From NCBI GenBank assembly GCA_943737045.1, contig CALSFV010000379.1:184001-248000 (forward strand): a DNA stretch of 64,000 bases, read 5' to 3'. The DNA comes from Parapristionchus giblindavisi (Eukaryota > Nematoda > Chromadorea > Rhabditida > Diplogasteridae). The stretch's first letter is position 1. The number at the start of each line of letters is the position of its first letter. Below the pieces are notes generated by a model. That model worked only from the letters and a program-made list of their open reading frames with translations, did not search any database and was not told where the DNA came from. The translations under genes and the position numbers were made by a program. Shown here one piece after another: positions 47,714 through 61,014 of this stretch.

Positions 47714-47934
47714 TCACGATTTGCACTCGAACTTCTGCACCACCTCATCAGATCCGAAGTACATCGGCAGCGTAACGGTTTCATTAACAAAGCCAATTAA
47801 AAATGAGTGGTTATCGTAGATAAACTAAAGTATACCTTGTCAAGATTCCAATACGACCAAGTGAAGAAGACCTTCTTCTTGCCGTACTTGACTCGGACAC
47901 CGTCTCCAAAACTATCAATTCGTAATTGACGACC
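47714..47934 (-). pseudogene. Exon-like gene fragment, unit A
   Basis: Exon 47836-47934 is 99 nt between TTAG and GTATAC and reads GRQLRIDSFGDGVRVKYGKK, then KVFFTWSYWNLDK. Downstream a frame reads ETVTLPMYFGSDEVVQKFEC up to a stop at 47714-47716, but no acceptor joins them. The sequence looks protein-derived; the family is not recognised. Conserved in units B and C and partly in D. Confidence 0.4.
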
Positions 47935-48702
47935 CTAACGACTTTTCAATCTGAAATGGATTTGAAATGATTAAATTCGATTTACAAGCAATTGTGGCGA
48001 ATTCACAGAATAGACAAAACAGAAGATAGTTTTTTAAAAGCAAGTTCAGTCTTAACCGTAACGGTTTTTATCAGTGATTAGTTGAACACTTTTCGGTCCC
48101 TTGATAAGTTCATATACTGAACTAAACTAGAACTGATCACTGATAAGTCTAAACATAAGACAATATGGCAAGGTTGAGATAGTTAGTAAGAGAAAGAGAA
48201 AGAGTGACGAGAGAGTGTGCGGATCAGAGAGAGCATAGTCTGATCTTATACAAGAACATGTACATAGGAAGCGAATAATCGATATGGATAGGGAATAGGT
48301 ATACACGACCAAATTACATTGGAATAGGTAAGAATAAGGTAGATTTCAACTGATTTAAACGGATATCCAAACTATTCGTAAACTATCCACTATAGACAAA
48401 GGTAGAAACAGAACAAAGAGCGCGGTCAAATCGGAGAGAAGCAAATTTAGACAATGAATTAGGGGTCATTGAACAAAAAATCAAAGTTCAAAGATCAAGG
48501 TTAGAATGGGACTAACGAGAATTCGAGGAGAGGAGGGCAATACGAGCGAAAACAATACACAAAATGAATAAGAATGAGAACACGTAGTACATGATAATCA
48601 TATGCAAATTGGAAGAGAAGGGAAGAAGGAGCAGACTGCAACAATGACGTGCAAATGGTTAAAGAAAGTTCAAAGATAGGCCATACAGTCGATCGATAAT
48701 CA

Positions 48703-48805
48703 TGAGAGAGGTAGAGGTAGAGGGAGAGGTACAGGGAGAGGGAGAGAGAGGGGGGCAAAGGGAGAAGGAGAGGTAGAGGTAGAGGGAGATTGAGAGGGAG
48801 AGGTA
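48703..48805. repeat. GGTAGAGGGAGA purine-rich tandem repeat
   Basis: Degenerate GGTAGA/GGGAGA hexamers; copies at 53660-53762 and 58617-58735 (the last expanded). The Ser/Leu/Pro-rich and Arg/Gly-rich frames here are repeat artefacts. Confidence 0.85.
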
Positions 48806-49182
48806 GATGTATAAGGGACAGGGAAACTAGACAAAGATAGGCAGCGAGCGATCAAAAAGACACATTTTTCACTTTTCGAAGATGGAGGAGAAAAACAAAA
48901 TAACTTGAACAATAGCATAGCGGGAAAAGGCGGGAAGGAGGGAACCGATTGGTCCGATTAGTAAACAATTATGGATCATGTCTTTCTTTCTCTGACCGCT
49001 CTCTCACTTCCTCACACTCCCTCATATCTACACAGTCTGTGCTCTGATCAAAGAACGATCACTCACGGAGTGGGAAGAGGGAGATGGTGAGAGAAGACGC
49101 GAAAGGAGGGAGACAGACAATGAGAACATTTATTGGCACAGTGCCAAGAACATGCTATGGCATTGACTTTGAAACAACTGTA

Positions 49183-49911
49183 TCACTTATCAACTTTATC
49201 AATTTTGAACATCATGTCAATATCTGCCATTCGTAGAGCATACAATATTGCGCCGGTAACCAGAACGGGGTGCAAAAGACACACTCTAAGATATTTTGTA
49301 ACTCCGCTCTGACTACAATATCTGAGCTTCTTGTTTGCGAGAGAGTGTTGCCAGAACGGGGTGTTAAAGGCAGAAAACTGCTCGTTTGCCATACAGACAT
49401 TCGCAACCACTGCACATTTTTCTTGCCATGGATATCTGCATGAGCGACGGGAGTTAGGTATACGCCGGAACTGAGCCACTCTTTTTTTCTTTCAACGTTA
49501 GAATTCATCATCCACCTCTCATCACCAGTCACTGTTCGATCGATCCATTCGAAACGGCGATTGGATGAGGAGTTCCAACGACGTGTCCACCCTCCTCTAA
49601 GAGTCCAAATCGGTCATGGTATAGGATATCCATCTCAAAGACTTTTAAGTTTTCCCGAGTGATCTCGTGGACAATAGTAAAATGAGAGACTCCAACTACC
49701 TGCTCCTGATTGCGGGTGATAGGGGGTATCTAACGTTGTCCGCTAGAGGTCCAAATCCAGATCGGGGACGATCCGACCCTGGCTGATCTTCGAGATCGTG
49801 CTGATCCTTCGTGAACAATTGGTGCCATTTGTTCACCATGGAATAGGCGATGGTCTTCTTGCCGTACACGATCTTCATCTGGTTTTCCGTATCCTTCTCT
49901 TTCACCTTCAA
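49183..49911 (-). pseudogene. mariner transposase remnant, unit B
   Basis: From the N-terminus on the minus strand: KDTENQMKIVYGKKTIAYSM and WHQLFTKDQHDLEDQPG, then VVGVSHFTIVHEITRENLK (second helix-turn-helix), a frame change, and TGDERWMMNSNVERKKEWLS. TGDEKW-type sequence holds the first catalytic aspartate. The remaining catalytic core is absent; a MITE-like insert lies at about 49275-49370. Several frameshifts, so inactive. Confidence 0.8.
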
Positions 49912-51473
49912 CTATTATGAGAACAAGACAAAGGTGACTGAGGGAATTAAATCATCCGCCATTGCTCGTGAACAATGTTATTGATGTGGGCCTAGTGAAA
50001 GAGGATGAGAGATGTTCACACTCTCTAAACCTTCCATGTGGGCTTACGTCAGATGATTGTGTGAACAGCGAAAACTCATCAAAAACATCCTCAAATGACT
50101 TTCTAACCAACTTGATGATATGAGCTATCTTCTCGTTTTTTATCCGTTTAGAGAAGATAAATATATTATTAGTAATTGCATTAATCACGAGGACTGGTAT
50201 GAAGATATGCTTCGAGTCTAGTTGTCACGAGCTTCTGGTATTCGAGAAAATCGTTGGCGAAAATCGATTACTCATCTTTTCTGTACCGTGTCTTCTTTTT
50301 AAGCTCATTAAATTATTATTATTATATGTACACGGTCACTGTTCAGAGGACGTATTGAGAAAAGCTTACCGTCGCTGAATCTAATAAAAGTGGTGAAACA
50401 CATTCCAACACATCTCTGAATTAATTACCTTTACGTGCAGGATTGTCCAATCTCCATACCAATATTATCAATGGTTCCTCTCGAATTAGTGACTAGATCA
50501 TGCGGTAAAGTAGGTCCGTAGGAAGAGATTAGGCACTCCGGACTGAAGTGGACTTGAATTATCACTGGCCTAGCAGTGATCACCCGCAGGACATAGTGTG
50601 CCTTGAATAACCGGTTGTACCTGTTACCTTTACCTCTCAAATTAGAGCCTAATATTTGTTCATTGAATAATGTAACCGCGACAAAATCAGAAATTGCATG
50701 TATTCCACGGAAACCAATATTCTCATTTTTAAAACCATTCTCTTTAATTTATTTTATCTATGGTTCCCTCTCGGATTAGTCCCTAATATCATTTCATTTT
50801 CACGCCTCAAAATCAGAAATAAAATGTATGCTACGGAACCAAAACATCTCATTTATACTTCTATGCCATTCGAACACAAATCTTAAAGGCACACCCCGAG
50901 CTAATTGTACTCTCCGCTCTGGCAAAGCTCTCGTAGACAAAGAAAGCGAGAGAGTGTGGCCAGAGAGGAGAGTTCCAAACTAGCTTGGGTGTAAACTAAC
51001 TTTGATGTATAGATAAATTAATCTATCGATCCTCAACGTCTGTTTCTTTTTGTTTGCTTTATATTATATATTTTTTCCTCGATACACTGTACAGTACTGC
51101 CCCCGAAATACACAGTATTTAACAATCCATTCTGTCAAAAATCTCCCATTTTGCCTGTCTTGATGTGCCGATTGCGCCGTTCCTCATTGAAAACGATAGT
51201 AGGCACACATTCACATACGCTGTTTCTGTGTTGGATGAAACGAGGCGAAAAAAAAGAGTATGATTTTTGAACTCAGCGTAGTCGTTTTACCCCTACTTGA
51301 TGTGAAACTAATTGAAACAGTGTTCATGAAAAAAGTTAGCTCACGATTGACGGTCATTCTATGGGACCTCTCTCACTCACTAGACGTTAACGCAGGGAGA
51401 GCGAGAATGCATCTAGGGAAAAATGGCAAAAAGGGTTGGTCATAATTGGGAGATGATTTCTTTTGCTGATCCT

Positions 51474-51551
51474 TCTCGGGGATTGAACTTTCCTGCCTAC
51501 CAACCGATCCGGTTGATTGTCCGAGCTCTTATCCACTAGACCATGGGTCCC
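51474..51551 (-). ncRNA. tRNA-like sequence, unit B
   Basis: Same Pol III box arrangement as 46523-46600, four substitutions by eye. Confidence 0.5.
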
Positions 51552-52715
51552 TATTGTATCATGTGTCAAAGGATCTAGATATACTCACTCGCACCCGTTC
51601 TTATATACCGATGTATGGCTCCGCCCATTTTAGGAAAGCCCTCTTTATATAGCGATACTGACCCCGCCCATTTAAATTCGCGGGCTTGGACACCGATCTC
51701 AAATATTAACAACCCCAAATTCTTTATTATTTCGGAAAATGAAACCCAAGCAATGTAGGACTGTGACGGAATACTGCTTGATTGAGATAAGTAGCAAAAT
51801 CACCCTTCAAAATAAAAAATTGATCATCAGAAACGGTAGAGATGTTCTTCTGACGACGTCATCGGCAAAGATGACGAAGCCATGATGAGCCTGAAGAATG
51901 ATAGCTTATTCAATCATTTCCCCCATCGTCACCATTTTGTACAAACACAGGAATGTCAATATTTAATGGTAAAGATGTTGGCGACAAAGGTTTCTCTTCC
52001 ACTAAAATTTTCAGTTATCATTATAATTTTAAAGCTAGTTTGATACGCTCTGCTGTGACAATGCCCTCGCTATTTTTGTTGGCGATGTAGTGTTGCCAGA
52101 GCGGAGAGTCAAACTAGGTTGTGCCTTTAACTAGTACTAAGAGACCTATTCTAGAGAGCAGAAACAACATCGTGGATTTATAACCGTTGTGAAAACAAAG
52201 TTGTCAGAGCTTTTTGCTCCACGATAATGTTTACGACCATATAATATACAAATGAATCTTGAATTACAGTGCAACTACCGTACCTTTCTTCGCATGATAG
52301 GCCCATTAGACGCCTGTTGAGTTGACTTTTATCGATGTTGTGTACGCCTGTCATGTACATTGTCATGCACGACGGTGATGTAGATCCTGAAGAATAGTTC
52401 AATGACTTGCCCATTTCATTTGTCTCTTTCAGAATTGACCTGAGAGGGGTCGAAGGATCTCTTAATCGATCAATATTTCACTACCGTACAATTTACCAAA
52501 TGAGTCAAGTCTATTCTAACTAGGACTAAATGAGATAAATAAACCAAACTGATCATATTCCTATTAACAATATCGTGGATTTCCGCGAAAACATTCTGTT
52601 GATGCAGTCAAAGATATTTCATCCACGATAAAGTGTATAGCAATGTACTGATGTTTCTTGAATTAAGGTGCAAATACCGTACCTTAGATCAAGTGATGGC
52701 TACCTTGGTGTCATT

Positions 52716-52937
52716 TCACGATTTGCACTCCATCATCTGCACCACCTCATCAGATCCGAAGTGCGTCGACAGCGTAACTCGTTTCATGAACAAAACCAAA
52801 TAAAAATGAGTGGTTATCGTAGATAAACTAAAGTATACCTTGTCAAGATTCCAATACGACCAAGTGAAGAAGACCTTCTTGTTGCCTTCCTTCACTCGGA
52901 CACCGTCTCCAAAACTATCAATTCGTAATTGACGACC
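52716..52937 (-). pseudogene. Exon-like gene fragment, unit B
   Basis: Counterpart of 47714-47934. Exon 52839-52937 reads GDGVRVKEGNKKVFFTWSYW; the downstream frame THFGSDEVVQMMECKS ends at TGA 52716-52718. An upstream-looking exon GSTSPSCMTMYMTGVHNIDK (about 52290-52390, CTTCAG acceptor and AAAG-GTACGG donor) is present here but not intact in unit A. Confidence 0.35.
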
Positions 52938-54139
52938 CTAACGACTTCTCAATCTGAAATGGATTTGAAATGATTAAATTCGATTTACAAGCAATTGTGG
53001 CGAAATCACAGAATAGACCAAAGAGAAGATAGAGTGAGTCCTAAGCGTAACGGTTTTGATCAGTGAACAGTTGAACATTTTTCGGTCCCACGGTCTAGAA
53101 CTAGAAGTGATCAATGATAAGTCTAGACATAAGTGAATAAGGTAAGGTTGAGATAGTTAGTGAGAGAAAGAGAAAGTGTGACGAGAGAGCATAGTCTGAT
53201 CTCACACAACAACATGTACATAGGAAGCGAATAATCGATATGGATAGGGAATATGTACACAGGACAAAATTACATAGGAATATGTAAGAATAAGGTAGAT
53301 TTCAACTGATTTAAACGGATATCCAAACTATTCGTAAACTATCCACTATAGACAAAGGTAGAAAAAGAAACAAAGAGCGCGGTCAAATCGGAGAGAAGCA
53401 CATTTAGACAATGAAGCAGGGATTAGAGAACAATAATTCAAAGTTCAAAGATCAAGGTTAGAATGGGACTAACGAGAATTCGAGGAGAGGAGGGCAATAC
53501 GAGCGACAACAATACACAAAATGAATAAGAATGAGAACACGCAGTACATGATAACCAAATGCAAATTGGAAGACAAGGGATGAAGGAGTAGACAACAACA
53601 ATGACGTGCAAATGGTTAAAGAAAGTTCAAAGATAGGCCATACAGTCGATCGATAATCATGAGAGAGGTAGAGGTAGAGGGAGAGGTACAGGGAGAGGGA
53701 GAGAGAGGGGGGCAAAGGGAGAAGGAGAGGTAGAGGTAGAGGGAGATTGAGAGGGAGAGGTAGATGTATAAGGGACAGGGAAACTAGACAAAGATAGGCA
53801 GCGAGCGATCAAAAAGACACATTTTTCACTTTTCGAAGATGGAGGAGAAAAACAAAATAACTTGAACAATAGCATAGCGGGAAAAGGCGGGAAGGAGGGA
53901 ACCGATTGGTCCGATTAGTAAACAATTATGGATCATGTCTTTCTTTCTCTGACCGCTCTCTCACTTCCTCACACTCCCTCATATCTACACAGTCTGTGCT
54001 CTGATCAAAGAACGATCACTCACGGAGTGGGAAGAGGGAGATGGCGAGAGAAGACGCGAAAGGAGGGAGACAGACAATGAGAACATTTATTGGCACAGTG
54101 CCAAGAACATGCTATGGCATTGACTTTGAAACAACTGTA

Positions 54140-54868
54140 TCACTTATCAACTTTATCAATTTTGAACATCATGTCTATATCTGCCATTCGTAGAGCATAC
54201 AATATTGCGCCGGTAACCAGAACGGGGTGCAAAAGACACACTCTAAGATATTTTGTAACTCCGCTCTGACTACAATATCTGAGCTTCTTGTTTGCGAGAG
54301 AATGTTGCCAGAACGGGGTGTTAAAGGCAGAAAACTGCTCGTTTGCCATACAGACATTCGCAACCACTGCACATTTTTCTTGCCATGGATATCTGCATGA
54401 GCGACGGGAGTTAGGTATACGCCGGAACTGAGCCACTCTTTTTTTCTTTCAACGTTAGAATTCATCATCCACCTCTCATCACCAGTCACTGTTCGATCGA
54501 TCCATTCGAAACGGCGATTGGATGAGGAGTTCCAACGACGTGTCCACCCTCCTCTAAGAGTCCAAATCGGTCATGGTATAGGATATCCATCTCAAAGACT
54601 TTTAAGTTTTCCCGAGTGATCTCGTGGACAATAGTAAAATGAGAGACTCCAACTACCTGCTCCTGATTGCGGGTGATAGGGGGTATCTAACGTTGTCCGC
54701 TAGAGGTCCAAATCCAGATCGGGGACGATCCGACCCTGGCTGATCTTCGAGATCGTGCTGATCCTTCGTGAACAATTGGTGCCATTTGTTCACCATGGAA
54801 TAGGCGATGGTCTTCTTGCCGTACACGATCTTCATCTGGTTTTCCGTATCCTTCTCTTTCACCTTCAA
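54140..54868 (-). pseudogene. mariner transposase remnant, unit C
   Basis: Copy of 49183-49911 with the same frame breaks, so the lesions predate the duplication. Confidence 0.8.
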
Positions 54869-56430
54869 CTATTATGAGAACAAGACAAAGGTGACTGAGG
54901 GAATTAAATCATCCGCCATTGCTCGTGAACAATGTTATTGATGTGGGCCTAGTGAAAGAGGATGAGAGATGTTCACACTCTCTAAACCTTCCATGTGGGC
55001 TTACGTCAGATGATTGTGTGAACAGCGAAAACTCATCAAAAACATCCTCAAATGACTTTCTAACCAACTTGATGATATGAGCTATCTTCTCGTTTTTTAT
55101 CCGTTTAGAGAAGATAAATATATTATTAGTAATTGCATTAATCACGAGGACTGGTATGAAGATATGCTTCGAGTCTAGTTGTCACGAGCTTCTGGTATTC
55201 GAGAAAATCGTTGGCGAAAATCGATTACTCATCTTTTCTGTACCGTGTCTTCTTTTTAAGCTCATTAAATTATTATTATTATATGTACACGGTCACTGTT
55301 CAGAGGACGTATTGAGAAAAGCTTACCGTCGCTGAATCTAATAAAAGTGGTGAAACACATTCCAACACATCTCTGAATTAATTACCTTTACGTGCAGGAT
55401 TGTCCAATCTCCATACCAATATTATCAATGGTTCCTCTCGAATTAGTGACTAGATCATGCGGTAAAGTAGGTCCGTAGGAAGAGATTAGGCACTCCGGAC
55501 TGAAGTGGACTTGAATTATCACTGGCCTAGCAGTGATCACCCGCAGGACATAGTGTGCCTTGAATAACCGGTTGTACCTGTTACCTTTACCTCTCAAATT
55601 AGAGCCTAATATTTGTTCATTGAATAATGTAACCGCGACAAAATCAGAAATTGCATGTATTCCACGGAAACCAATATTCTCATTTTTAAAACCATTCTCT
55701 TTAATTTATTTTATCTATGGTTCCCTCTCGGATTAGTCCCTAATATCATTTCATTTTCACGCCTCAAAATCAGAAATAAAATGTATGCTACGGAACCAAA
55801 ACATCTCATTTATACTTCTATGCCATTCGAACACAAATCTTAAAGGCACACCCCGAGCTAATTGTACTCTCCGCTCTGGCAAAGCTCTCGTAGACAAAGA
55901 AAGCGAGAGAGTGTGGCCAGAGAGGAGAGTTCCAAACTAGCTTGGGTGTAAACTAACTTTGATGTATAGATAAATTAATCTATCGATCCTCAACGTCTGT
56001 TTCTTTTTGTTTGCTTTATATTATATATTTTTTCCTCGATACACTGTACAGTACTGCCCCCGAAATACACAGTATTTAACAATCCATTCTGTCAAAAATC
56101 TCCCATTTTGCCTGTCTTGATGTGCCGATTGCGCCGTTCCTCATTGAAAACGATAGTAGGCACACATTCACATACGCTGTTTCTGTGTTGGATGAAACGA
56201 GGCGAAAAAAAAGAGTATGATTTTTGAACTCAGCGTAGTCGTTTTACCCCTACTTGATGTGAAACTAATTGAAACAGTGTTCATGAAAAAAGTTAGCTCA
56301 CGATTGACGGTCATTCTATCTGACCTCTCTCACTCACTAGACGTTAACGCAGGGAGAGCGAGAATGCATCTAGGGAAAAATGGCAAAAAGGGTTGGTCAT
56401 AATTGGGAGATGATTTCTTTTGCTGATCCT

Positions 56431-56508
56431 TCTCGGGGATTGAACTTTCCTGCCTACCAACCGATCCGGTTGATTGTCCGAGCTCTTATCCACTAGACCA
56501 TGGGTCCC
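56431..56508 (-). ncRNA. tRNA-like sequence, unit C
   Basis: Identical to 51474-51551. Confidence 0.5.
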
Positions 56509-57672
56509 TATTGTATCATGTGTCAAAGGATCTAGATATACTCACTCGCACCCGTTCTTATATACCGATGTATGGCTCCGCCCATTTTAGGAAAGCCCTC
56601 TTTATATAGCGATACTGACCCCGCCCATTTAAATTCGCGGGCTTGGACACCGATCTCAAATATTAACAACCCCAAATTCTTTATTATTTCGGAAAATGAA
56701 ACCCAAGCAATGTAGGACTGTGACGGAATACTGCTTGATTGAGATAAGTAGCAAAATCACCCTTCAAAATAAAAAATTGATCATCAGAAACGGTAGAGAT
56801 GTTCTTCTGACGACGTCATCGGCAAAGATGACGAAGCCATGATGAGCCTGAAGAATGATAGCTTATTCAATCATTTCCCCCATCGTCACCATTTTGTACA
56901 AACACAGGAATGTCAATATTTAATGGTAAAGATGTTGGCGACAAAGGTTTCTCTTCCACTAAAATTTTCAGTTATCATTATAATTTTAAAGCTAGTTTGA
57001 TACGCTCTGCTGTGACAATGCCCTCGCTATTTTTGTTGGCGATGTAGTGTTGCCAGAGCGGAGAGTCAAACTAGGTTGTGCCTTTAACTAGTACTAAGAG
57101 ACCTATTCTAGAGAGCAGAAACAACATCGTGGATTTATAACCGTTGTGAAAACAAAGTTGTCAGAGCTTTTTGCTCCACGATAATGTTTACGACCATATA
57201 ATATACAAATGAATCTTGAATTACAGTGCAACTACCGTACCTTTCTTCGCATGATAGGCCCATTAGACGCCTGTTGAGTTGACTTTTATCGATGTTGTGT
57301 ACGCCTGTCATGTACATTGTCATGCACGACGGTGATGTAGATCCTGAAGAATAGTTCAATGACTTGCCCATTTCATTTGTCTCTTTCAGAATTGACCTGA
57401 GAGGGGTCGAAGGATCTCTTAATCGATCAATATTTCACTACCGTACAATTTACCAAATGAGTCAAGTCTATTCTAACTAGGACTAAATGAGATAAATAAA
57501 CCAAACTGATCATATTCCTATTAACAATATCGTGGATTTCCGCGAAAACATTCTGTTGATGCAGTCAAAGATATTTCATCCACGATAAAGTGTATAGCAA
57601 TGTACTGATGTTTCTTGAATTAAGGTGCAAATACCGTACCTTAGATCAAGTGATGGCTACCTTGGTGTCATT

Positions 57673-57894
57673 TCACGATTTGCACTCCATCATCTGCACC
57701 ACCTCATCAGATCCGAAGTGCGTCGACAGCGTAACTCGTTTCATGAACAAAACCAAATAAAAATGAGTGGTTATCGTAGATAAACTAAAGTATACCTTGT
57801 CAAGATTCCAATACGACCAAGTGAAGAAGACCTTCTTGTTGCCTTCCTTCACTCGGACACCGTCTCCAAAACTATCAATTCGTAATTGACGACC
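57673..57894 (-). pseudogene. Exon-like gene fragment, unit C
   Basis: Identical counterpart of 52716-52937. Confidence 0.35.
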
Positions 57895-58616
57895 CTAACG
57901 ACTTCTCAATCTGAAATGGATTTGAAATGATTAAATTCGATTTACAAGCAATTGTGGCGAAATCACAGAATAGACCAAAGAGAAGATAGAGTGAGTCCTA
58001 AGCGTAACGGTTTTGATCAGTGAACAGTTGAACATTTTTCGGTCCCACGGTCTAGAACTAGAAGTGATCAATGATAAGTCTAGACATAAGTGAATAAGGT
58101 AAGGTTGAGATAGTTAGTGAGAGAAAGAGAAAGTGTGACGAGAGAGCATAGTCTGATCTCACACAACAACATGTACATAGGAAGCGAATAATCGATATGG
58201 ATAGGGAATATGTACACAGGACAAAATTACATAGGAATATGTAAGAATAAGGTAGATTTCAACTGATTTAAACGGATATCCAAACTATTCGTAAACTATC
58301 CACTATAGACAAAGGTAGAAAAAGAAACAAAGAGCGCGGTCAAATCGGAGAGAAGCACATTTAGACAATGAAGCAGGGATTAGAGAACAATAATTCAAAG
58401 TTCAAAGATCAAGGTTAGAATGGGACTAACGAGAATTCGAGGAGAGGAGGGCAATACGAGCGACAACAATACACAAAATGAATAAGAATGAGAACACGCA
58501 GTACATGATAACCAAATGCAAATTGGAAGACAAGGGATGAAGGAGTAGACAACAACACTGACGTGCAAATGGTCAAGGAAAGTTCAAAGATATGCCATGC
58601 AGTCGATCGATAATCA

Positions 58617-58735
58617 TGAGAGAGGTAGAGGTAGAGGTAGAGGTAAAGGGAGAGGGAGAGGGAGAGGGAGAGGGAGAAGGAGAAGGAGAGGGAGAGGGAG
58701 AGGGAAAGATAGAGGTAGAGGTAGAGGGAGAAGGA
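58617..58735. repeat. Expanded GGTAGA/GGGAGA purine repeat
   Basis: The unit-end purine repeat, here longer and more regular than at 48703 and 53660. Confidence 0.85.
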
Positions 58736-59197
58736 CACGAGCCAAAAATAGGCAGAGAGTGGTCAAAGAGACTGAACACTTTTCCAAGAAGGAGAAGAAA
58801 AACAAAATAACTGGAACAATAGCATAGTGGGAAAAGGCGGGAAGGAGGGAACCGATTGGTCCGATTAGTAAACAATTATGGACCATGTCTTTCTTTCTCT
58901 GACCGTTCTCGCACTTCCTCACACTCTCTCATATCTACACAGTCTGTGCTCTGATCAAAGAACGATCACTCACGGCGTGGGAAAAGGGAGATGGTGCGAG
59001 TAGACGCGAAAGGAGAGAGACAGCCAACGATAATCGTTCTTGGCACAGTGCCAAGAACATACTATGACATTGACATTGAAATAACTGTAACACTAATCAA
59101 CTTCATAACATTTGAACATCATATCAATATCTGCCAACAATAGAGCATACACTGTTTCGCAGATAAGGGGGAGCGTGTTACCAGAACGGGGTCTTAA

Positions 59198-59311
59198 AGG
59201 AACACAACGAGCTGAAAATTATTCTCCGCTCTGTCCATACTCTCTCGTATACAACGTAAACGAGAGAGCATTACCAGAGTGGAGAGTTTCAAATGAGCTC
59301 GCGGTGTGCCT
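59198..59311. mobile_element. TTAA MITE, AGGCACACC family
   Basis: TTAA at 59194-59197 and 59312-59315 flanks AGGAACACAACGAGC and its counterpart GCTCGCGGTGTGCCT; core ATTCTCCGCTCTGTCCATAC. Confidence 0.85.
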
Positions 59312-59360
59312 TTAAAGGCAAAGAAATCTGTTCGTTTTTATACCCTTTTGTACCCTCTTA

Positions 59361-60797
59361 CAGTGTAGCCTAAAAGTCATCGGACACTTTTTCATTTTTT
59401 TATAACTTTTGATCCAGTAAAGCAATCAAGCTGATCTTTTGAGTCAATGTAGAGAATTTATCAAGGGATACAACCATGATGTGTTGGTGATATTACATTA
59501 GTTCATTATTGCGTAGTGATGACGCAATCGAATTACACTTTTTTGAAAAATTACATTTCTTTGGTGAAAGGCCCTGTTCTTCTGAAACATTGTCAGAGTG
59601 GAGAACCCCAGTAGGGCTGCACAGTCAAACAATCCGGAATGGCTCCGACTTCGATTTCAAGGTGTAGCAGGGTTGCAACTTTGACCTCCAAAATTTATAA
59701 CCCAGCTTCTAGATGTGCTAACGACCCGATCTAAGTGCTAAAATGACGCTAGCGGCGAGTAATGTTCATCCCCAGATTACGGTAGTCATAGCTCGTCATT
59801 TGTTCTCAGGGCATAAAATAATTTTTTGTAGGGAGGACCGATTTTGAGACCCTACGGTTCAGAGGACAGATCTTCTAAAATTATGGTTCCTGGGCAGAGA
59901 GCTTTGTAATGTATCAAATAAGTATTTCCCTTAATTTGGTTAAGTTCCGATTCCTTTCAGACCCGCAGCAAACGTTCTGCTGAGGTCTACTCGGTTTCAG
60001 CAAGTAAAGATCAAAGTACAAAGATCAAAGATCAAAGTTCAGCAATAGTGTAAAAACTTTTGTGAGCATCTCTAACATGCATTGGTACTTTGAAACTAAG
60101 ACATTTCATCAATAGAGGACCAGCGGAGAGAGCAGTACGAGAGAAAGAGCAAGAGCGCGCACCGAGTAGACCTCAGCATAACTTTTGCGACGGGTCTGAA
60201 AGGAATCGGAATTAAACCAAAATAAGGGAAATACATATATGATGCATTGCAAAGCTGCTTGCCCAGGAACCATAATATTAGAAGACCTGTCCTCTGAACG
60301 GTAGGGTCTCAAAATCGGTCATCCCTACAAAAAAATTATTTTATGCCCTGAGGGCAAATGACGAGCTATGACTACCGTAATCTGGGGATAAACATTACTC
60401 GCCGCTAGCGTCATTTTAGCACTTAGATCGGGTCGTTAGCACATCTAGAAGCTGGGTTATAAATTTTGGAGGTCAAAGTTGCAACCCTGCTACAGCTTGA
60501 AATCGAAGTCGGAGCCATTCCGGATTGTTTGACTGTGCAGCCCTACTGGGGTTCTCCACTCTCACAATGTTTCAGAAGAACAGGGCCTTTCACCAAAGAA
60601 ATGTAATTTTTCAAAAAAAGTGTAATTCGATTGCGTCATCACTACGCAATAATGAACTAATGTAATATCACCAACACATCATGGTTGTATCCCTTGATAA
60701 ATTCTCTACATTGACTCAAAAGATCAGCTTAATTGCTTTCCTGGATCAAAAGTTATAAAAAAATGAAAAAGTGTCCGATGACTTTTAGGCTACACTG
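59361..60797. mobile_element. Large foldback, CAGTGTAGCC termini, TA target
   Basis: Palindrome with arms of about 700 bp. Ends CAGTGTAGCCTAAAAGTCAT and complement, flanked by TA (59359-59360, 60798-60799). The arms share CATTATTGCGTAGTGATGAC with the foldback at 22103, so both belong to one superfamily. It separates unit C from unit D. No transposase. Confidence 0.9.
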
Positions 60798-61014
60798 TAT
60801 GTGTAAACTGAATTAATTGCCTTACGTGCCAACGCAGTAACCCTCTCCAACGCGGCGGAGGGGGTTACGGCGTAGGCACGTAAGGCAAATGTAACGGTGC
60901 AGAAGGAAGGGGAAAAAAGTGTGGTGTTGATCGACGGAATACTTCTGGACTAAAGTACTTTCCGATTAAAGATTCTGAACGTAATATTTTTCATTGTATT
61001 ATTTATCATAAAGG

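Larger units (their letters stand above)
44286..48639. repeat. Array unit A (older copy)
   Basis: Colinear with 49583-53596 but diverged by substitutions and indels, and about 350 bp longer because of the MITE at 45431. It contains a mariner N-terminal fragment, a tRNA-like sequence, AGGCACACC-family MITEs and an exon-like fragment. Confidence 0.9.
48640..53596. repeat. Array unit B, recent 4957-bp tandem duplicate
   Basis: Nearly every base matches 53597-58553 at an offset of exactly 4957; I noticed only a handful of differences (for example near 49086, 49217 and 51361). Divergence from the neighbouring units begins abruptly at about 48640 and 58554, marking the duplication breakpoints. Confidence 0.92.
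53597..58553. repeat. Array unit C, recent 4957-bp tandem duplicate
   Basis: Copy of 48640-53596. Beyond 58553 the sequence switches to a variant resembling unit D (AGACTGAACACTTTTCC), as expected at a duplication junction. Confidence 0.92.

Noticed and set aside
58415..58922. Ser/Leu/Pro-rich and Arg/Gly-rich proteins
   Set aside because: They are translations of the purine hexamer repeat in several frames.
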